From NCBI RefSeq assembly GCF_014268655.2, contig NZ_JABWQX020000004.1, positions 1 to 64,000 on the forward strand: a DNA stretch of 64,000 bases, written 5' to 3'. Positions within the stretch are counted from its first letter, which is position 1. Every line of letters starts with the position of its first letter. The translations under genes were made by a program, and so were the position numbers. Below are positions 27,891 through 36,856 of the stretch, piece by piece. The notes under the pieces were generated by a model that was not told the DNA's origin, searched no databases, and saw nothing but the letters and a program-made list of their open reading frames with translations. The stretch comes from Pseudomonas marvdashtae. GTDB lineage: Bacteria > Pseudomonadota > Gammaproteobacteria > Pseudomonadales > Pseudomonadaceae.

Positions 27891-28616
27891 ATGAACGTTC
27901 TAATCAAAGTCGCCTTACCGGTGCTGCTGGCGAGCAGCCTGTTGTCCGGCTGCGCCACCCACAGCGACGGCAGCGCACCACTCAATCAACGTACCTGGCC
28001 AATCTGCAGCCTGCTCGGCGGACTCATCGGCGGTGGGCTGGGCGCCATCGAAAGCAGTGGCTGGGCCGCCGGTGGAGCCGCCTTGGGCCTGCTCGGTGGC
28101 GGCTTGATCTGCTACGCCCAGGACGGTGACGAAGACGACGACGGTGTGTTCGATCGTCGTGACCGTTGTCCCGATACGCCCGCCGATACCCCAGTCGAAC
28201 ACCACGGCTGCCCGCTGCCGCAATACCCCGCCAGCGTTCCGCAAGACGAACCCGAGACGCCGACCAGCGAAGTCATCACCCTTAATGACGCTGGCAAGGT
28301 GTTGTTCGATTTTGATCAATCCGATCTCACCGCCGCGGCACGAGGCCAACTCGATGGGCTGGTGGCGAAGTTGAGCCATGCCAACGTCGCCAGCATTCGT
28401 GTGGTGGGCCACACCGACAGTGTCGGCACCGATACCTATAACGAGGGGCTGTCCGAGCGCCGGGCCGGCAGCGTCGTGGAATACTTGCTGACCCAGGGAC
28501 TGGCGCCGGACAAACTCACCAGCGAAGGCAAGGGCGAAAGCGAGCCGGTGGCCGACAACGAGACCGACGAGGGGCGTGCGCAGAACCGTCGGGTTGAATT
28601 GCATATCCAGCGTTGA
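27891..28616 (+). CDS. OmpA-family lipoprotein (second of tandem pair)
   Basis: 241 residues with the same plan as its neighbour: lipobox LLSGC (Cys ~21), Gly-rich segment (GGLIGGGLGAIESSGWAAGG), Asp-rich TSP3-like repeat (DGDEDDDGVFDRRDRCPDTP), linker, and OmpA domain (VGHTDSVGTDTYNEGLSERR ... GRAQNRRVEL). Clearly a diverged duplicate of the upstream gene. Translation probably depends on opening of the hairpin that buries its Shine-Dalgarno (inference). Confidence 0.93.
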   Translation: MNVLIKVALPVLLASSLLSGCATHSDGSAPLNQRTWPICSLLGGLIGGGLGAIESSGWAAGGAALGLLGGGLICYAQDGDEDDDGVFDRRDRCPDTPADTPVEHHGCPLPQYPASVPQDEPETPTSEVITLNDAGKVLFDFDQSDLTAAARGQLDGLVAKLSHANVASIRVVGHTDSVGTDTYNEGLSERRAGSVVEYLLTQGLAPDKLTSEGKGESEPVADNETDEGRAQNRRVELHIQR

Positions 28617-28760
28617 GCGCCGGGCCAGGGCTGTCGGGTCGTCGGAAGGCGAACCGCTGGCCCGGGTCTGGGATCAGATTAAATTTGCCGGGCCCTCTGG
28701 CTTATCCAGCGCGCATGCCGTTACTGTGCGTGCAAAGAATAATTCCCGAACGGGGGGCGT

Positions 28761-29033
28761 ATGAAGGTGTTTTGGGGGCTGGGGCGCTTGCTGACCCTGC
28801 TGTTCTGGCTGGTGGTGCTGGTCAATCTGTTGATGCCGTTCGTCCATCCGCTGCATCTGTTGGTCAATCTCGCCGGGGCGCTGTTGCTGGCGGTCCATTT
28901 ACTCGAACTCTTGCTGTTCAGGGCGCAGTTTCGCGGACGTCCCGCGCCTGGCCGTGACCGCCTCCGAGTGCTGCTGTTCGGCATCTTTCACGTGCAAACC
29001 CTTCCGACCGCACCAGAGGCTTCCCATGCGTAA
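28761..29033 (+). CDS. DUF1145 small membrane protein (YhhL-like)
   Basis: 90 residues with two or three hydrophobic segments (LLTLLFWLVVLVNLLMPFV; LLVNLAGALLLAVHLLELLL). Length and layout match the DUF1145/YhhL family of small inner-membrane proteins of unknown role. Its last codons overlap the start of the collagen-like gene by 8 nt, suggesting translational coupling. Confidence 0.8.
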   Translation: MKVFWGLGRLLTLLFWLVVLVNLLMPFVHPLHLLVNLAGALLLAVHLLELLLFRAQFRGRPAPGRDRLRVLLFGIFHVQTLPTAPEASHA

Positions 29034-29784
29034 ATTGTGTCTGCTCGCAGCATTTGTGTGCCCATGGGCTTGTGCTCAAGTGGTCCAGGTCGAAAGTCAT
29101 TCGCTGATGCGTCTGCCCAACACGACCAGCGCCCTGGCCCTGGAGCGCTTGGACGTCGCCGACTACGGCACGCTGCTGGTGCCGTCCAACGTTACCGAAC
29201 TGTCCATCGGTCAGTTGCACTTGGGGCGCGAAGCGCGGATCGCGATCGTGCCAGCGCAACAGGCGCTGGAGATGAAAGTCACCCAGGCTGAACTGGCCGA
29301 AGGCAGCCAGATCACTGCGCGCGGCGCGCCGGGGACTTATACGAAGGCGGCACGACCGGGGCGCAATCTCAACGTTCGCTTCAATGCGTTGAACGCGCCG
29401 CTGCTGTCGGTGGACGCCCGTGGCGGAACCGGTGCGCCCGGTTACGTGGGGCTCGACGGTGCCAACGGGCAGGCGCCGGGTTGCACCTGGGGTTCGGCCG
29501 GTCGCGGCGCCGACGGCAGCAATGGCGGCGATGGCCAGGCCGGTGCGGCCGGTGCGCTGGTGCGCCTGGAGTTGCCCCGCGAATACCCCGACGAACGCAT
29601 CAAGGTCGCGGTGGATGGCGGCGCCGGTGGCACACCTGGGGCGGGTGGCAAGCCCGGTGCAGGCGGCAAGGCCAAGGGGTGCCTGGTCTATACCGCCGAC
29701 GGAGGCAAGAGTGGTCGCCCTGGCACCGAGGGCCAGCCCGGGCCAGCCGGCGCGCCGGGGGCGGTGACGGTGCAGCGGTTCTGA
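29026..29784 (+). CDS. Exported collagen-like Gly-rich protein
   Basis: 252 residues with a signal peptide (MRKLCLLAAFVCPWACA/QVV). The first half is a predicted beta-rich region; the second is rich in Gly-X-X triplets (GTGAPGYVGLDGANGQ; GGAGGTPGAGGKPGAGGKAK; GRPGTEGQPGPAGAPGA) interrupted by two Cys (GCTW, KGCLVY) that could form a disulfide. Not a perfect collagen helix because triplets are broken. Shine-Dalgarno AGAGG supports the ATG at 29026. Function unknown; surface or periplasmic location inferred. Confidence 0.8.
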   Translation: MRKLCLLAAFVCPWACAQVVQVESHSLMRLPNTTSALALERLDVADYGTLLVPSNVTELSIGQLHLGREARIAIVPAQQALEMKVTQAELAEGSQITARGAPGTYTKAARPGRNLNVRFNALNAPLLSVDARGGTGAPGYVGLDGANGQAPGCTWGSAGRGADGSNGGDGQAGAAGALVRLELPREYPDERIKVAVDGGAGGTPGAGGKPGAGGKAKGCLVYTADGGKSGRPGTEGQPGPAGAPGAVTVQRF

Positions 29785-29797
29785 GGACGTCGGACGG

Positions 29798-29819
29798 GTG
29801 GGAGCGCGGGCGCTCCCAC
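29798..29819. repeat. REP-type hairpin
   Basis: GTGGGAGCG-CGGG-CGCTCCCAC, a 9-bp stem between the convergent collagen-like and CopD-like genes; likely shared terminator. Confidence 0.65.
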
Positions 29820-29836
29820 TTGATCAATCCGCTCTT

Positions 29837-30301
29837 TCAGAACATGGGCCTTGCCGCGCCAACCGCCACCACCAGCAGCCCGATCAACAGGTTGATGCCG
29901 ACCAATCGACGGATCTTGCCCAGCGCCGCTGCGCCCGTCGGCCAGTCCTGCGCCGTTACCGCGCTACGCAACGACGGCAGCTGCAAGGCCTGGATGCGGA
30001 TGAACAGCGCCGTCATCACCACATACAGCCCCATCATTACCTGCACATAACGCGGCGCGGTTTCGAAGCCGGCGAAGCGTAGATGGATCAGGCCGACGCC
30101 ACTGATCGGCAGAATCGCCACGGCGACCCAGACCCAGACAAAAAAACGCTGAAACACTTCTACCCACAACGTCAGCCGTGCAGGGCCTTCAAGGGCCGTC
30201 ATTGCGGCGGGACGAAGGATCATCCAGGCGAAAAACATACCGCCGACCCAGACCAGGGCGGCCAGTAAATGCAGGGTGTAGACGAGGGCAAAGGGTGTCA
30301 T
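29837..30301 (-). CDS. CopD-like integral membrane protein
   Basis: 154 residues with four hydrophobic segments. The N-terminus (ALVYTLHLLAALVWVGGMFFAWMILRP) carries the HxxAxxxWxGG-type motif of CopD/YebZ-like proteins, with His and Trp conserved. These are associated with copper handling or heme-linked membrane complexes. It stands alone and is divergent from dinG with a 99-nt spacer. Confidence 0.78.
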   Translation of the reverse strand: MTPFALVYTLHLLAALVWVGGMFFAWMILRPAAMTALEGPARLTLWVEVFQRFFVWVWVAVAILPISGVGLIHLRFAGFETAPRYVQVMMGLYVVMTALFIRIQALQLPSLRSAVTAQDWPTGAAALGKIRRLVGINLLIGLLVVAVGAARPMF

Positions 30302-30400
30302 TGGGTCACTCCGTTCTGCGCAGGATTGATTAGCGGGGTATGATAGCCGCCGATCCGAACCACTGAAAATTTATCCAGCGTTTTTTGCGCCCGACCATTC

Positions 30401-32545
30401 ATGATCAGCACCGAACTCAAAACCACGATCCAGGGCGCCTACTCGCGTTTTCTCGAAGCCAAGAGCCTCAAGCCGCGATATGGCCAGCGCCTGATGATTG
30501 CCGAAGTGGCAAAAATCCTGGGTGACATCGACACCGACGACGAAGGCCGGCGCAGTGGCGAGCCTGCTGTCGTGGCGGTGGAGGCCGGCACCGGTACCGG
30601 CAAGACCGTGGCTTATAGCCTGGCGGCGATTCCCACTGCCAAGGCCGCCGGCAAGCGCCTGGTGATCGCCACGGCAACCGTCGCCCTGCAAGAGCAGATC
30701 GTCTACAAGGACCTGCCCGACCTGATGCGCAACAGCGGGCTGAACTTCACGTTCGCCCTGGCCAAGGGCCGTGGGCGCTACATGTGCCTGTCCAAGCTCG
30801 ACATGCTGCTCCAGGAAGGCCATGCGCAGACCGCCACGGCGCAGCTGTTCGAAGAGGAAGGTTTCAAGATCGAGGTCGATGAAGCCAGCCAGAAGCTGTT
30901 CACCAGCATGATCGAGAAACTGGCCGGCAATAAGTGGGACGGCGACCGGGACAGCTGGTCCACCGCCCTGGAAGACGCCGATTGGTCTCGCCTGACCACC
31001 GATCACAGCCAGTGCACCAACCGTCATTGCCCGAACTTCGGCCAGTGCGCCTTCTACAAGGCCCGCGAAGGCATGGGCAAGGTCGACGTCATCGTCACCA
31101 ACCACGACATGGTCTTGGCCGACCTGGCCCTGGGCGGTGGCGCGGTGCTGCCAGACCCGCGCGACACGATCTATGTATTCGACGAGGGCCATCACCTGCC
31201 GGACAAGGCCATCGGCCATTTCGCCCATTACACTCGGCTGCGCTCCACCGCCGACTGGCTGGAAACCACCGCCAAGAACCTCACGAAGCTGTTGGCCCAG
31301 CATCCGCTGCCGGGTGACCTGGGCAAGTTCATCGAGCAGGTGCCCGAGCTTGCGCGCGAGATCAAGACGAACCAGCAGTTCATGTTCACCGCGTGCGAGC
31401 AGGTGGCCGACTTCAAGCCCGGCGAAGACGTCGAAGGTCGCGAGCGACCGCGTCATCGTTTTGTCGGCGGGGTCATCCCCGAGCACATGCGTGAAATGGG
31501 CATCGAGCTCAAGAAAGGTTTCTCGCGCTTGACCGACCTGTTCACGCGTCTGACCGACCTGCTCAAGGAAGGCATGGATGGCGAGGTCAATATCGGCATT
31601 GCCAGCAACCAGGCCGAGGAATGGTATCCCTTGTTCGGCAGCCTGCTGTCTCGCTCGCAGGGCAACTGGGAGCTGTGGACGGCATTTACGGCCGAAGATC
31701 CGGAAGACAACCCGCCGATGGCGCGTTGGCTGACCCTGGCAGAAAGCGGTTCGCTGTTCGATATCGAGGTCAATGCCAGCCCGATCCTGGCGGCGGACAT
31801 GCTGCGACGCAACCTGTGGAATGTTGCCTACGGTGCGCTGGTGACCTCCGCCACGCTCACCGCCCTAGGCACGTTCGACCGTTTCCGCATGCGCGCCGGC
31901 CTGCCGAAAAAAGCCGTGACCGCCGTGGTCCCGAGCCCCTTCCACCATGCCGATGCTGGCGTGCTGCGGGTGCCGGATCTCAAGGCCGACCCACGGGACG
32001 CTCCTGCCCACACCGCCGCGATCATTCGCGACCTGCCGGAGCTGGTGGAGGGTTCGAGAGGCACGCTGGTACTGTTTTCTTCGCGTAAGCAGATGCAGGA
32101 CGTGTTCGATGGGCTTGACCGTGACTGGCGCAAGCAAGTGTTCATCCAGGGCAACCTTTCGAAGCAGGAAACCTTGAACAAGCACAAGGCACGGGTCGAT
32201 GGCGGGGACTCCAGCGTGCTGTTCGGCCTGGCCAGTTTTGCCGAAGGTGTCGACTTGCCGGGTGCCTACTGCGAGCACGTGGTGATCGCCAAGATCCCGT
32301 TCTCGGTCCCGGACGATCCGGTGGAAGCGGCACTGGCCGAATGGATCGAAGCCCGGGGCGGCAATCCGTTCATGGAGATTTCCGTGCCGGACGCGTCGCT
32401 GAAACTGGTCCAGGCCTGCGGCCGCTTGCTGCGTACCGAGGAAGACCGCGGCACCATCACGCTGCTCGACCGCAGATTGGTGACCCAGCGCTACGGTAAA
32501 GCCATCCTCAATGCGCTGCCGCCGTTTCGGCGGGAGATTTCCTAG
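30401..32545 (+). CDS. dinG: ATP-dependent DNA helicase DinG
   Basis: 714-residue XPD-like superfamily 2 helicase. Walker A is EAGTGTGKTVAYS (~65-77). The Fe-S cluster cysteines lie in YMCLSK and CTNRHCPNFGQCAFYK. The DEAH-type box is VFDEGHHLPD; motif III is TSATLTALGTFDRF; motif VI is QACGRLLRTEEDRG. It unwinds D-loops, R-loops and damaged forks 5'-3'. Length matches E. coli DinG. No SOS box was identified in the short upstream spacer. Confidence 0.97.
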   Translation: MISTELKTTIQGAYSRFLEAKSLKPRYGQRLMIAEVAKILGDIDTDDEGRRSGEPAVVAVEAGTGTGKTVAYSLAAIPTAKAAGKRLVIATATVALQEQIVYKDLPDLMRNSGLNFTFALAKGRGRYMCLSKLDMLLQEGHAQTATAQLFEEEGFKIEVDEASQKLFTSMIEKLAGNKWDGDRDSWSTALEDADWSRLTTDHSQCTNRHCPNFGQCAFYKAREGMGKVDVIVTNHDMVLADLALGGGAVLPDPRDTIYVFDEGHHLPDKAIGHFAHYTRLRSTADWLETTAKNLTKLLAQHPLPGDLGKFIEQVPELAREIKTNQQFMFTACEQVADFKPGEDVEGRERPRHRFVGGVIPEHMREMGIELKKGFSRLTDLFTRLTDLLKEGMDGEVNIGIASNQAEEWYPLFGSLLSRSQGNWELWTAFTAEDPEDNPPMARWLTLAESGSLFDIEVNASPILAADMLRRNLWNVAYGALVTSATLTALGTFDRFRMRAGLPKKAVTAVVPSPFHHADAGVLRVPDLKADPRDAPAHTAAIIRDLPELVEGSRGTLVLFSSRKQMQDVFDGLDRDWRKQVFIQGNLSKQETLNKHKARVDGGDSSVLFGLASFAEGVDLPGAYCEHVVIAKIPFSVPDDPVEAALAEWIEARGGNPFMEISVPDASLKLVQACGRLLRTEEDRGTITLLDRRLVTQRYGKAILNALPPFRREIS

Positions 32546-32640
32546 TCACAACCAACCGTCTCACGGCGGTTCCCAAAACCCTCAATGGCTGAAACAATGC
32601 CAGCCACCTGAAAAAAGTGTTTATTTCAAGGGAGTTGCGG

Positions 32641-33786
32641 GTGCAAATTCAAGGTCATTACGAGCTTCGGTTCGAGGCGGTGCGTGAAGCGTTCGCGGCG
32701 CTGTTCGATGATGCCCAGGAGCGCGGCGCGGCGTTGTGCATTCAAGTGGGCGGCCGCACCGTCATCGATATCTGGGCAGGCACGGCTGATAAAGATGGCA
32801 GTGAAGCCTGGCATAGCGACACCATCGCCAACCTGTTTTCCTGCACCAAGACCTTCGCGGCCGTAACGGCCCTGCAACTGGTGGCGGAAGGCAAGCTGCA
32901 GCTGGACGCTCCGATCGCTCGCTATTGGCCTGAATTTGCTGCCGCTGGCAAGGAATCCATCACCCTGCGCCAGTTGCTCTGCCATCAGGCCGGGTTACCG
33001 GCGCTCAGGGAGTTGATGGCTCCTGAAGCACTTTACGACTGGCAAGCCATGGTCGACGCCTTGGCGGCTGAAGCGCCTTGGTGGACGCCCGGCGAGGGGC
33101 ACGGTTATGCCGCGATCACCTACGGCTGGTTGGTTGGCGAATTGCTGCGAAGGGCCGATGGCCGGGGTCCGGGTGAGTCCATCGTTGCCCGGGTCGCAAA
33201 ACCGCTGGGCCTGGACTTCCATGTCGGCCTGGCCGACGACGAATTTTATCGCGTGGCGCATATCGCCCGCGGCAAAGGCAATGTCGGCGATGCCGCGGCC
33301 CAGCGCCTGCTGCAGGTGACGATGCGCGAACCGACGGCCATGACCACTCGGGCGTTCACCAATCCGCCGTCGATCATGACCAGCACCAACAAACCCGAGT
33401 GGCGACGCATGCAGCAGCCGGCCGCCAACGGCCACGGCAACGCGCGCAGCCTCGCCGGGTTCTACGCCGGCCTGCTCGACGGCAGCCTGCTGGAAAGTGA
33501 GATGCTCGACGAGCTGACGCGCCAGCACAGCTTCGGCGAAGACAAGACGCTGCTGACCCAGACCCGTTTCGGCCTGGGGTGCATGCTCGATCAGCCTGAT
33601 ATGCCTAACGCGACTTACGGCCTGGGGCCGCGCGCCTTTGGTCATCCCGGTGCGGGCGGCTCCATCGGTTTTGCCGACCCGGAGCATGACGTTGCATTCG
33701 GTTTCGTGACCAACACGCTCGGGCCCTACGTCTTGATGGACCCGCGTGCGCAGAAGCTTGCGAGGGTGCTTGCCACTTGTCTATAA
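32641..33786 (+). CDS. Serine hydrolase, class C beta-lactamase/esterase EstB-like
   Basis: 381 residues. The SxxK nucleophile motif is in LFSCTKTFAAV (~72-75) and the Tyr motif region is YAAITYGWLVGELL; the late GHPGAGGSIGFADPEH matches the C-terminal motif of EstB/esterase-type enzymes. No signal peptide, so it is probably cytoplasmic and an esterase or amidase rather than a true beta-lactamase. The GTG at 32641 has Shine-Dalgarno AGGGAG at 7-nt spacing; the longer GTG at 32617 is less likely. Confidence 0.85.
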   Translation: MQIQGHYELRFEAVREAFAALFDDAQERGAALCIQVGGRTVIDIWAGTADKDGSEAWHSDTIANLFSCTKTFAAVTALQLVAEGKLQLDAPIARYWPEFAAAGKESITLRQLLCHQAGLPALRELMAPEALYDWQAMVDALAAEAPWWTPGEGHGYAAITYGWLVGELLRRADGRGPGESIVARVAKPLGLDFHVGLADDEFYRVAHIARGKGNVGDAAAQRLLQVTMREPTAMTTRAFTNPPSIMTSTNKPEWRRMQQPAANGHGNARSLAGFYAGLLDGSLLESEMLDELTRQHSFGEDKTLLTQTRFGLGCMLDQPDMPNATYGLGPRAFGHPGAGGSIGFADPEHDVAFGFVTNTLGPYVLMDPRAQKLARVLATCL

Positions 33787-33904
33787 AGCGCCCTCGCAGG
33801 TAGTGGGGACAGGAACCTCGTGTCCTTTTCAGTTTCAAAGCGTCTGTTTATGCGGCCGGAACATGGCCTTTGTTTTTTCATTTTGATCATTTTGTGGATA
33901 TCCA

Positions 33905-35032
33905 ATGTCATCGAATAAAACCCTCGCTCTGGCGCTGTGCTTCGCTATCACCGGTTGCGCACAAAACCCACAAAATGATGCCGAGGGCGGCAGCGGTTGG
34001 TGGCCGTTCGGTTCCTCCGACAAGGTTGCAGCTAAAGAACCGGCTCCAGCGGTACCCTTGAAGCCAGCCGCCGCAGCACCCCAAGCCAAGGCCGAAAGTG
34101 CCGGTGGCACGCACTGGTGGTGGCCATTCTCCTCCGACGACGCCGCTGATAAAGTCGCCCAAAAAGATCCGGTGAAGCCTGAAGCCAAACCTGAAGCCAA
34201 GGCGCCGGCGACCGTTGCCAAGGCCGAAGCCGAAAGTAACGGCAAATGGTGGTGGCCATTCGGCGGCAAGGACCAGGAGACCGCCAAGGCGGTGCCGATG
34301 CCCGACCCGAAAGTCACCCAAGCCTGGCTCGACGACTATGAGCCGAAGCTGCGTACCGCCATCAAGGACAGCAAGCTTGAGCTGGAGCGCCGCGATAACG
34401 TGCTGGTCGTCACCGCGCCCGTTGACGGCTCGTTCAACCCGGACCGTCCGGCCATGCTGCTGCCGGTGACACTCGGCCCGTTCACCCGCGTTGCCAAGAT
34501 CCTCGAAGCCGATCCGAAAACCGCCGTGCTGATCCTCGGCCATGCCGATACGTCGGGCGCGGCACCGGCCAATCAGAAGCTCAGCCAGGAGCGTGCCCAA
34601 TCCGTGGCGGCGATCTTCCGGCTCAGTGGCTTGCAGCGTGATCGCCTGATGTTGCGCGGCATGGGCTCGGTCGCTCCCCGTGCGGCCAACGACAGCGTTG
34701 AAGGCCGGGCCTTGAACCGTCGTGTGGAGTTGCTGGTCACGCCGGCAAACACGATGGTTGCGCTGTTGAGCAAATACAACATGCCGGCCCCTGCACCGGT
34801 GACGCTGGTGGCAGCCCAGGACGTCAAACCTGCGGCGCCAGCCGCGGCCCCCGCGACGAAAAAAGCCGCAGCCCCGGCCGCCAAGAAAGCGGCGGCCAAG
34901 AAGGCCCCCGCCAAGGCCCCCGCGAAGAAGACCCCGGCCAAGAAAACCACGCCAGCGAAGAAACCGGAACCGGCCAAGGCCGCTGCCGATGGGAAAAAAG
35001 TCGCTGCCGCCGATACGTCCAAAAAACAGTGA
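33905..35032 (+). CDS. OmpA-family lipoprotein with WWPF repeats and lysine/alanine tail
   Basis: 375 residues: lipobox ITGC (Cys ~18); an N-terminal region with three repeats built on WWPF (SGWWPFGSSDKV, THWWWPFSSDDAADKV, GKWWWPFGGKDQE) separated by Ala/Pro/Lys linkers; an OmpA-like domain (LILGHADTSGAAPANQKLSQER ... GRALNRRVEL, ~200-285); and a C-terminal tail of repeated AAKK/APAK units like histone H1-type or AlgP proteins. A lysine-rich tail on a periplasmic lipoprotein is unusual; binding to LPS, peptidoglycan or nucleic acid is speculation. pdxH follows by 24 nt. Confidence 0.88.
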   Translation: MSSNKTLALALCFAITGCAQNPQNDAEGGSGWWPFGSSDKVAAKEPAPAVPLKPAAAAPQAKAESAGGTHWWWPFSSDDAADKVAQKDPVKPEAKPEAKAPATVAKAEAESNGKWWWPFGGKDQETAKAVPMPDPKVTQAWLDDYEPKLRTAIKDSKLELERRDNVLVVTAPVDGSFNPDRPAMLLPVTLGPFTRVAKILEADPKTAVLILGHADTSGAAPANQKLSQERAQSVAAIFRLSGLQRDRLMLRGMGSVAPRAANDSVEGRALNRRVELLVTPANTMVALLSKYNMPAPAPVTLVAAQDVKPAAPAAAPATKKAAAPAAKKAAAKKAPAKAPAKKTPAKKTTPAKKPEPAKAAADGKKVAAADTSKKQ

Positions 35033-35056
35033 TGGGCTGATCACAAGGAGCGCGCC

Positions 35057-35704
35057 ATGACCCAAACGCTGGCTGATATGCGCCGTGACTACACCCGCGA
35101 TGGCCTCACCGAGGCACAAGCGCCGGCCGAGCCGTTCGCGCTGTTCCACCAGTGGTTCGCCGACGCGGTGAAAACCGAACAGGCTCCGGTGGAGGCCAAC
35201 GCCATGACCTTGGCGACGGTGGATGCGGACGGTCGGCCGCACTGCCGGATCCTGCTCCTCAAGGGACTGGATGCCCAGGGGTTCACCTTCTTCACCAACT
35301 ACGACAGCGCGAAGGGCCAGCACTTGGCGGCGAATCCTTACGCGGCCATGACTTTTTTCTGGCCTACCCTGGAGCGCCAGGTGCGTATCGAGGGCAAAGT
35401 CCTGAAGGTCACGGCGCAGGAGTCGGACGCCTATTATCAGGTGCGGCCGCTGGGCAGCCGTCTCGGTGCCTGGGCCTCACCCCAGAGCCGGGTGATCGCC
35501 GGACGTGGGGAGCTGGAAGATCTGCTGAAAGCCACCGAACAGCGTTTCAGCGACAGCCAACCTCATTGCCCCGAGCATTGGGGCGGCTATCGCCTGTTGC
35601 CTGAGCGCATCGAATTCTGGCAGGGACGGTCGAGCCGTCTTCATGATCGTCTCAACTATCGTCTGCAGGGCGGGGATTGGGTTCGCGAGCGTTTGGCGCC
35701 TTGA
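35057..35704 (+). CDS. pdxH: Pyridoxine/pyridoxamine 5'-phosphate oxidase
   Basis: 215-residue FMN enzyme that makes pyridoxal 5'-phosphate. Typical segments: [38 protein letters not shown] (FMN binding), the middle [19 protein letters not shown] and the C-terminal [20 protein letters not shown] with the substrate-binding Arg residues. Length matches the family. It is 24 nt downstream of the OmpA-like gene, and its 3' end overlaps the convergent gene at 35652 by 53 nt. Confidence 0.97.
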   Translation: MTQTLADMRRDYTRDGLTEAQAPAEPFALFHQWFADAVKTEQAPVEANAMTLATVDADGRPHCRILLLKGLDAQGFTFFTNYDSAKGQHLAANPYAAMTFFWPTLERQVRIEGKVLKVTAQESDAYYQVRPLGSRLGAWASPQSRVIAGRGELEDLLKATEQRFSDSQPHCPEHWGGYRLLPERIEFWQGRSSRLHDRLNYRLQGGDWVRERLAP

Positions 35705-35936
35705 CTTCGGGATAAGCTGCCGCAGCGGCTTGAAGCCATTGCGGCAGGTCCCGGCGCTTGATGCCTTGTTCGCGGGCACGGGTCAATTGTTGCAGCATGT
35801 GAGCTTTCTTCTGCTCATCCTGTCCCGCCAATGACAACGCCAAGTCGCGGTCCATCCAGCGCTTGATGCGTACGTACAGCCACCAATGGAAGTACAGGCC
35901 CGCCACGGTGGTAGCGACTATGATGAAATAATCCAT
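35652..35936 (-). CDS. Small membrane-anchored protein, unknown
   Basis: 94 residues: one N-terminal transmembrane helix ([20 protein letters not shown]) followed by a charged cytoplasmic-type helix ([34 protein letters not shown]). The ATG at 35936 is chosen because it starts directly before the membrane helix. Its 3' end overlaps pdxH by 53 nt tail-to-tail. A comparable small gene follows pdxH in other pseudomonads (from memory); the function is unknown. Confidence 0.65.
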   Translation of the reverse strand: MDYFIIVATTVAGLYFHWWLYVRIKRWMDRDLALSLAGQDEQKKAHMLQQLTRAREQGIKRRDLPQWLQAAAAAYPEVKAPNAREPNPRPADDS

Positions 35937-36106
35937 GAAAATCCCTGGGTCGGTGACGCGGACTTTTGAAATGAGCGCTACTGTGTGGTGAATTTTTTCC
36001 GGTGCGCCTGTATCCCACCTGAATGAAAACAATTTTTCCCTGGCGAGGCCGTGACAGGCGTCAAGCCGGGGAGTTTAATGGATCCCTGTCTTTTGGAGTT
36101 GATGCT

Positions 36107-36571
36107 ATGCGTAAGTCTGTTTTGCTGGTTGCTTCCTTTTCCACGATGGCGATGTTGCTCACTGGCTGTCAGTCGAGCCTGACCGGCGACTCCTACTCCC
36201 GTGACGAAGCGCGTCGCGTCCAGACGATTCGCATGGGTACCATCGAATCCCTGCGTCCGGTCAAGATCGAAGGCACCAAGACCCCGATCGGCGGTGCGGC
36301 CGGTGCGGTGGTGGGTGGTGTGGGTGGCAGCGCCATCGGCGGTGGCCGTGGCAGCATCGTTGCCGCTGTGATCGGCGCCGTGGCTGGCGGCTTGCTCGGA
36401 TCTGCTACTGAAGAAGGCCTGACCCGGACCCAGGGTGTCGAGATTACTGTTCGGGAAGATGACGGCAGCATGCGTGCCTATGTGCAGCAGGTTCAGGAGA
36501 ACGAAGTGTTCCGTGTGGGTGAGCGGGTTCGGATTTCCACTGTCGGTGGCACGAGTCGCGTTTCGCACTAA
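36107..36571 (+). CDS. slyB: Glycine-zipper lipoprotein, SlyB/Pcp family
   Basis: 154 residues: lipobox LLTGC (Cys ~21) and a glycine zipper (GGAAGAVVGGVGGSAIGGGRGSI...IGAVAGGLLGS, ~65-108), then a C-terminal beta domain (GVEITVREDDGSMRAYVQ...GERVRI). SlyB family proteins sit in the outer membrane and respond to envelope stress. The ATG at 36107 with Shine-Dalgarno TTGGAG gives the correct lipoprotein signal. Confidence 0.92.
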   Translation: MRKSVLLVASFSTMAMLLTGCQSSLTGDSYSRDEARRVQTIRMGTIESLRPVKIEGTKTPIGGAAGAVVGGVGGSAIGGGRGSIVAAVIGAVAGGLLGSATEEGLTRTQGVEITVREDDGSMRAYVQQVQENEVFRVGERVRISTVGGTSRVSH

Positions 36572-36669
36572 GCAATTTTGGTTCGCGGGGCTGTATCTGT
36601 CCTTCGAGCGGTGGGCATATCCGTTTCTTTGGTAATGGCCGCTTATGGTTCCGCTTTACCTGCGCGGCT

Positions 36670-36691
36670 AACCCGGCATCCGTGCCGGGTT
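36670..36691 (+). terminator. Hairpin after slyB
   Basis: AACCCGGCA-TCCG-TGCCGGGTT, 9-bp perfect stem, about 100 nt after slyB. No clear T run follows, so termination strength is uncertain. Confidence 0.6.
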
Positions 36692-36753
36692 GCCCACTCC
36701 CCAACGCGCGAGTAAATCCGCACAGCGTCTGGCGTGGTGGCTGGGGAGCTTTT

Positions 36754-36846
36754 GTGGCGAGGGAGCTTGCTCCCGCTTGAGTGCGCAGCGCTCATCGTTT
36801 TTTGGGGCCGCCGCGCGACCCGGCGGGAGCAAGCTTCCTCTCCACA
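36754..36846. repeat. REPIN (two inverted REP elements)
   Basis: GTGGCGAGGGAGCTTGCTCC and its inverted partner GCGGGAGCAAGCTTCCTC flank a ~50-nt spacer. It lies between slyB and the convergent nhaA gene. Confidence 0.85.
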
Positions 36847-36856
36847 GGACCGGCCG

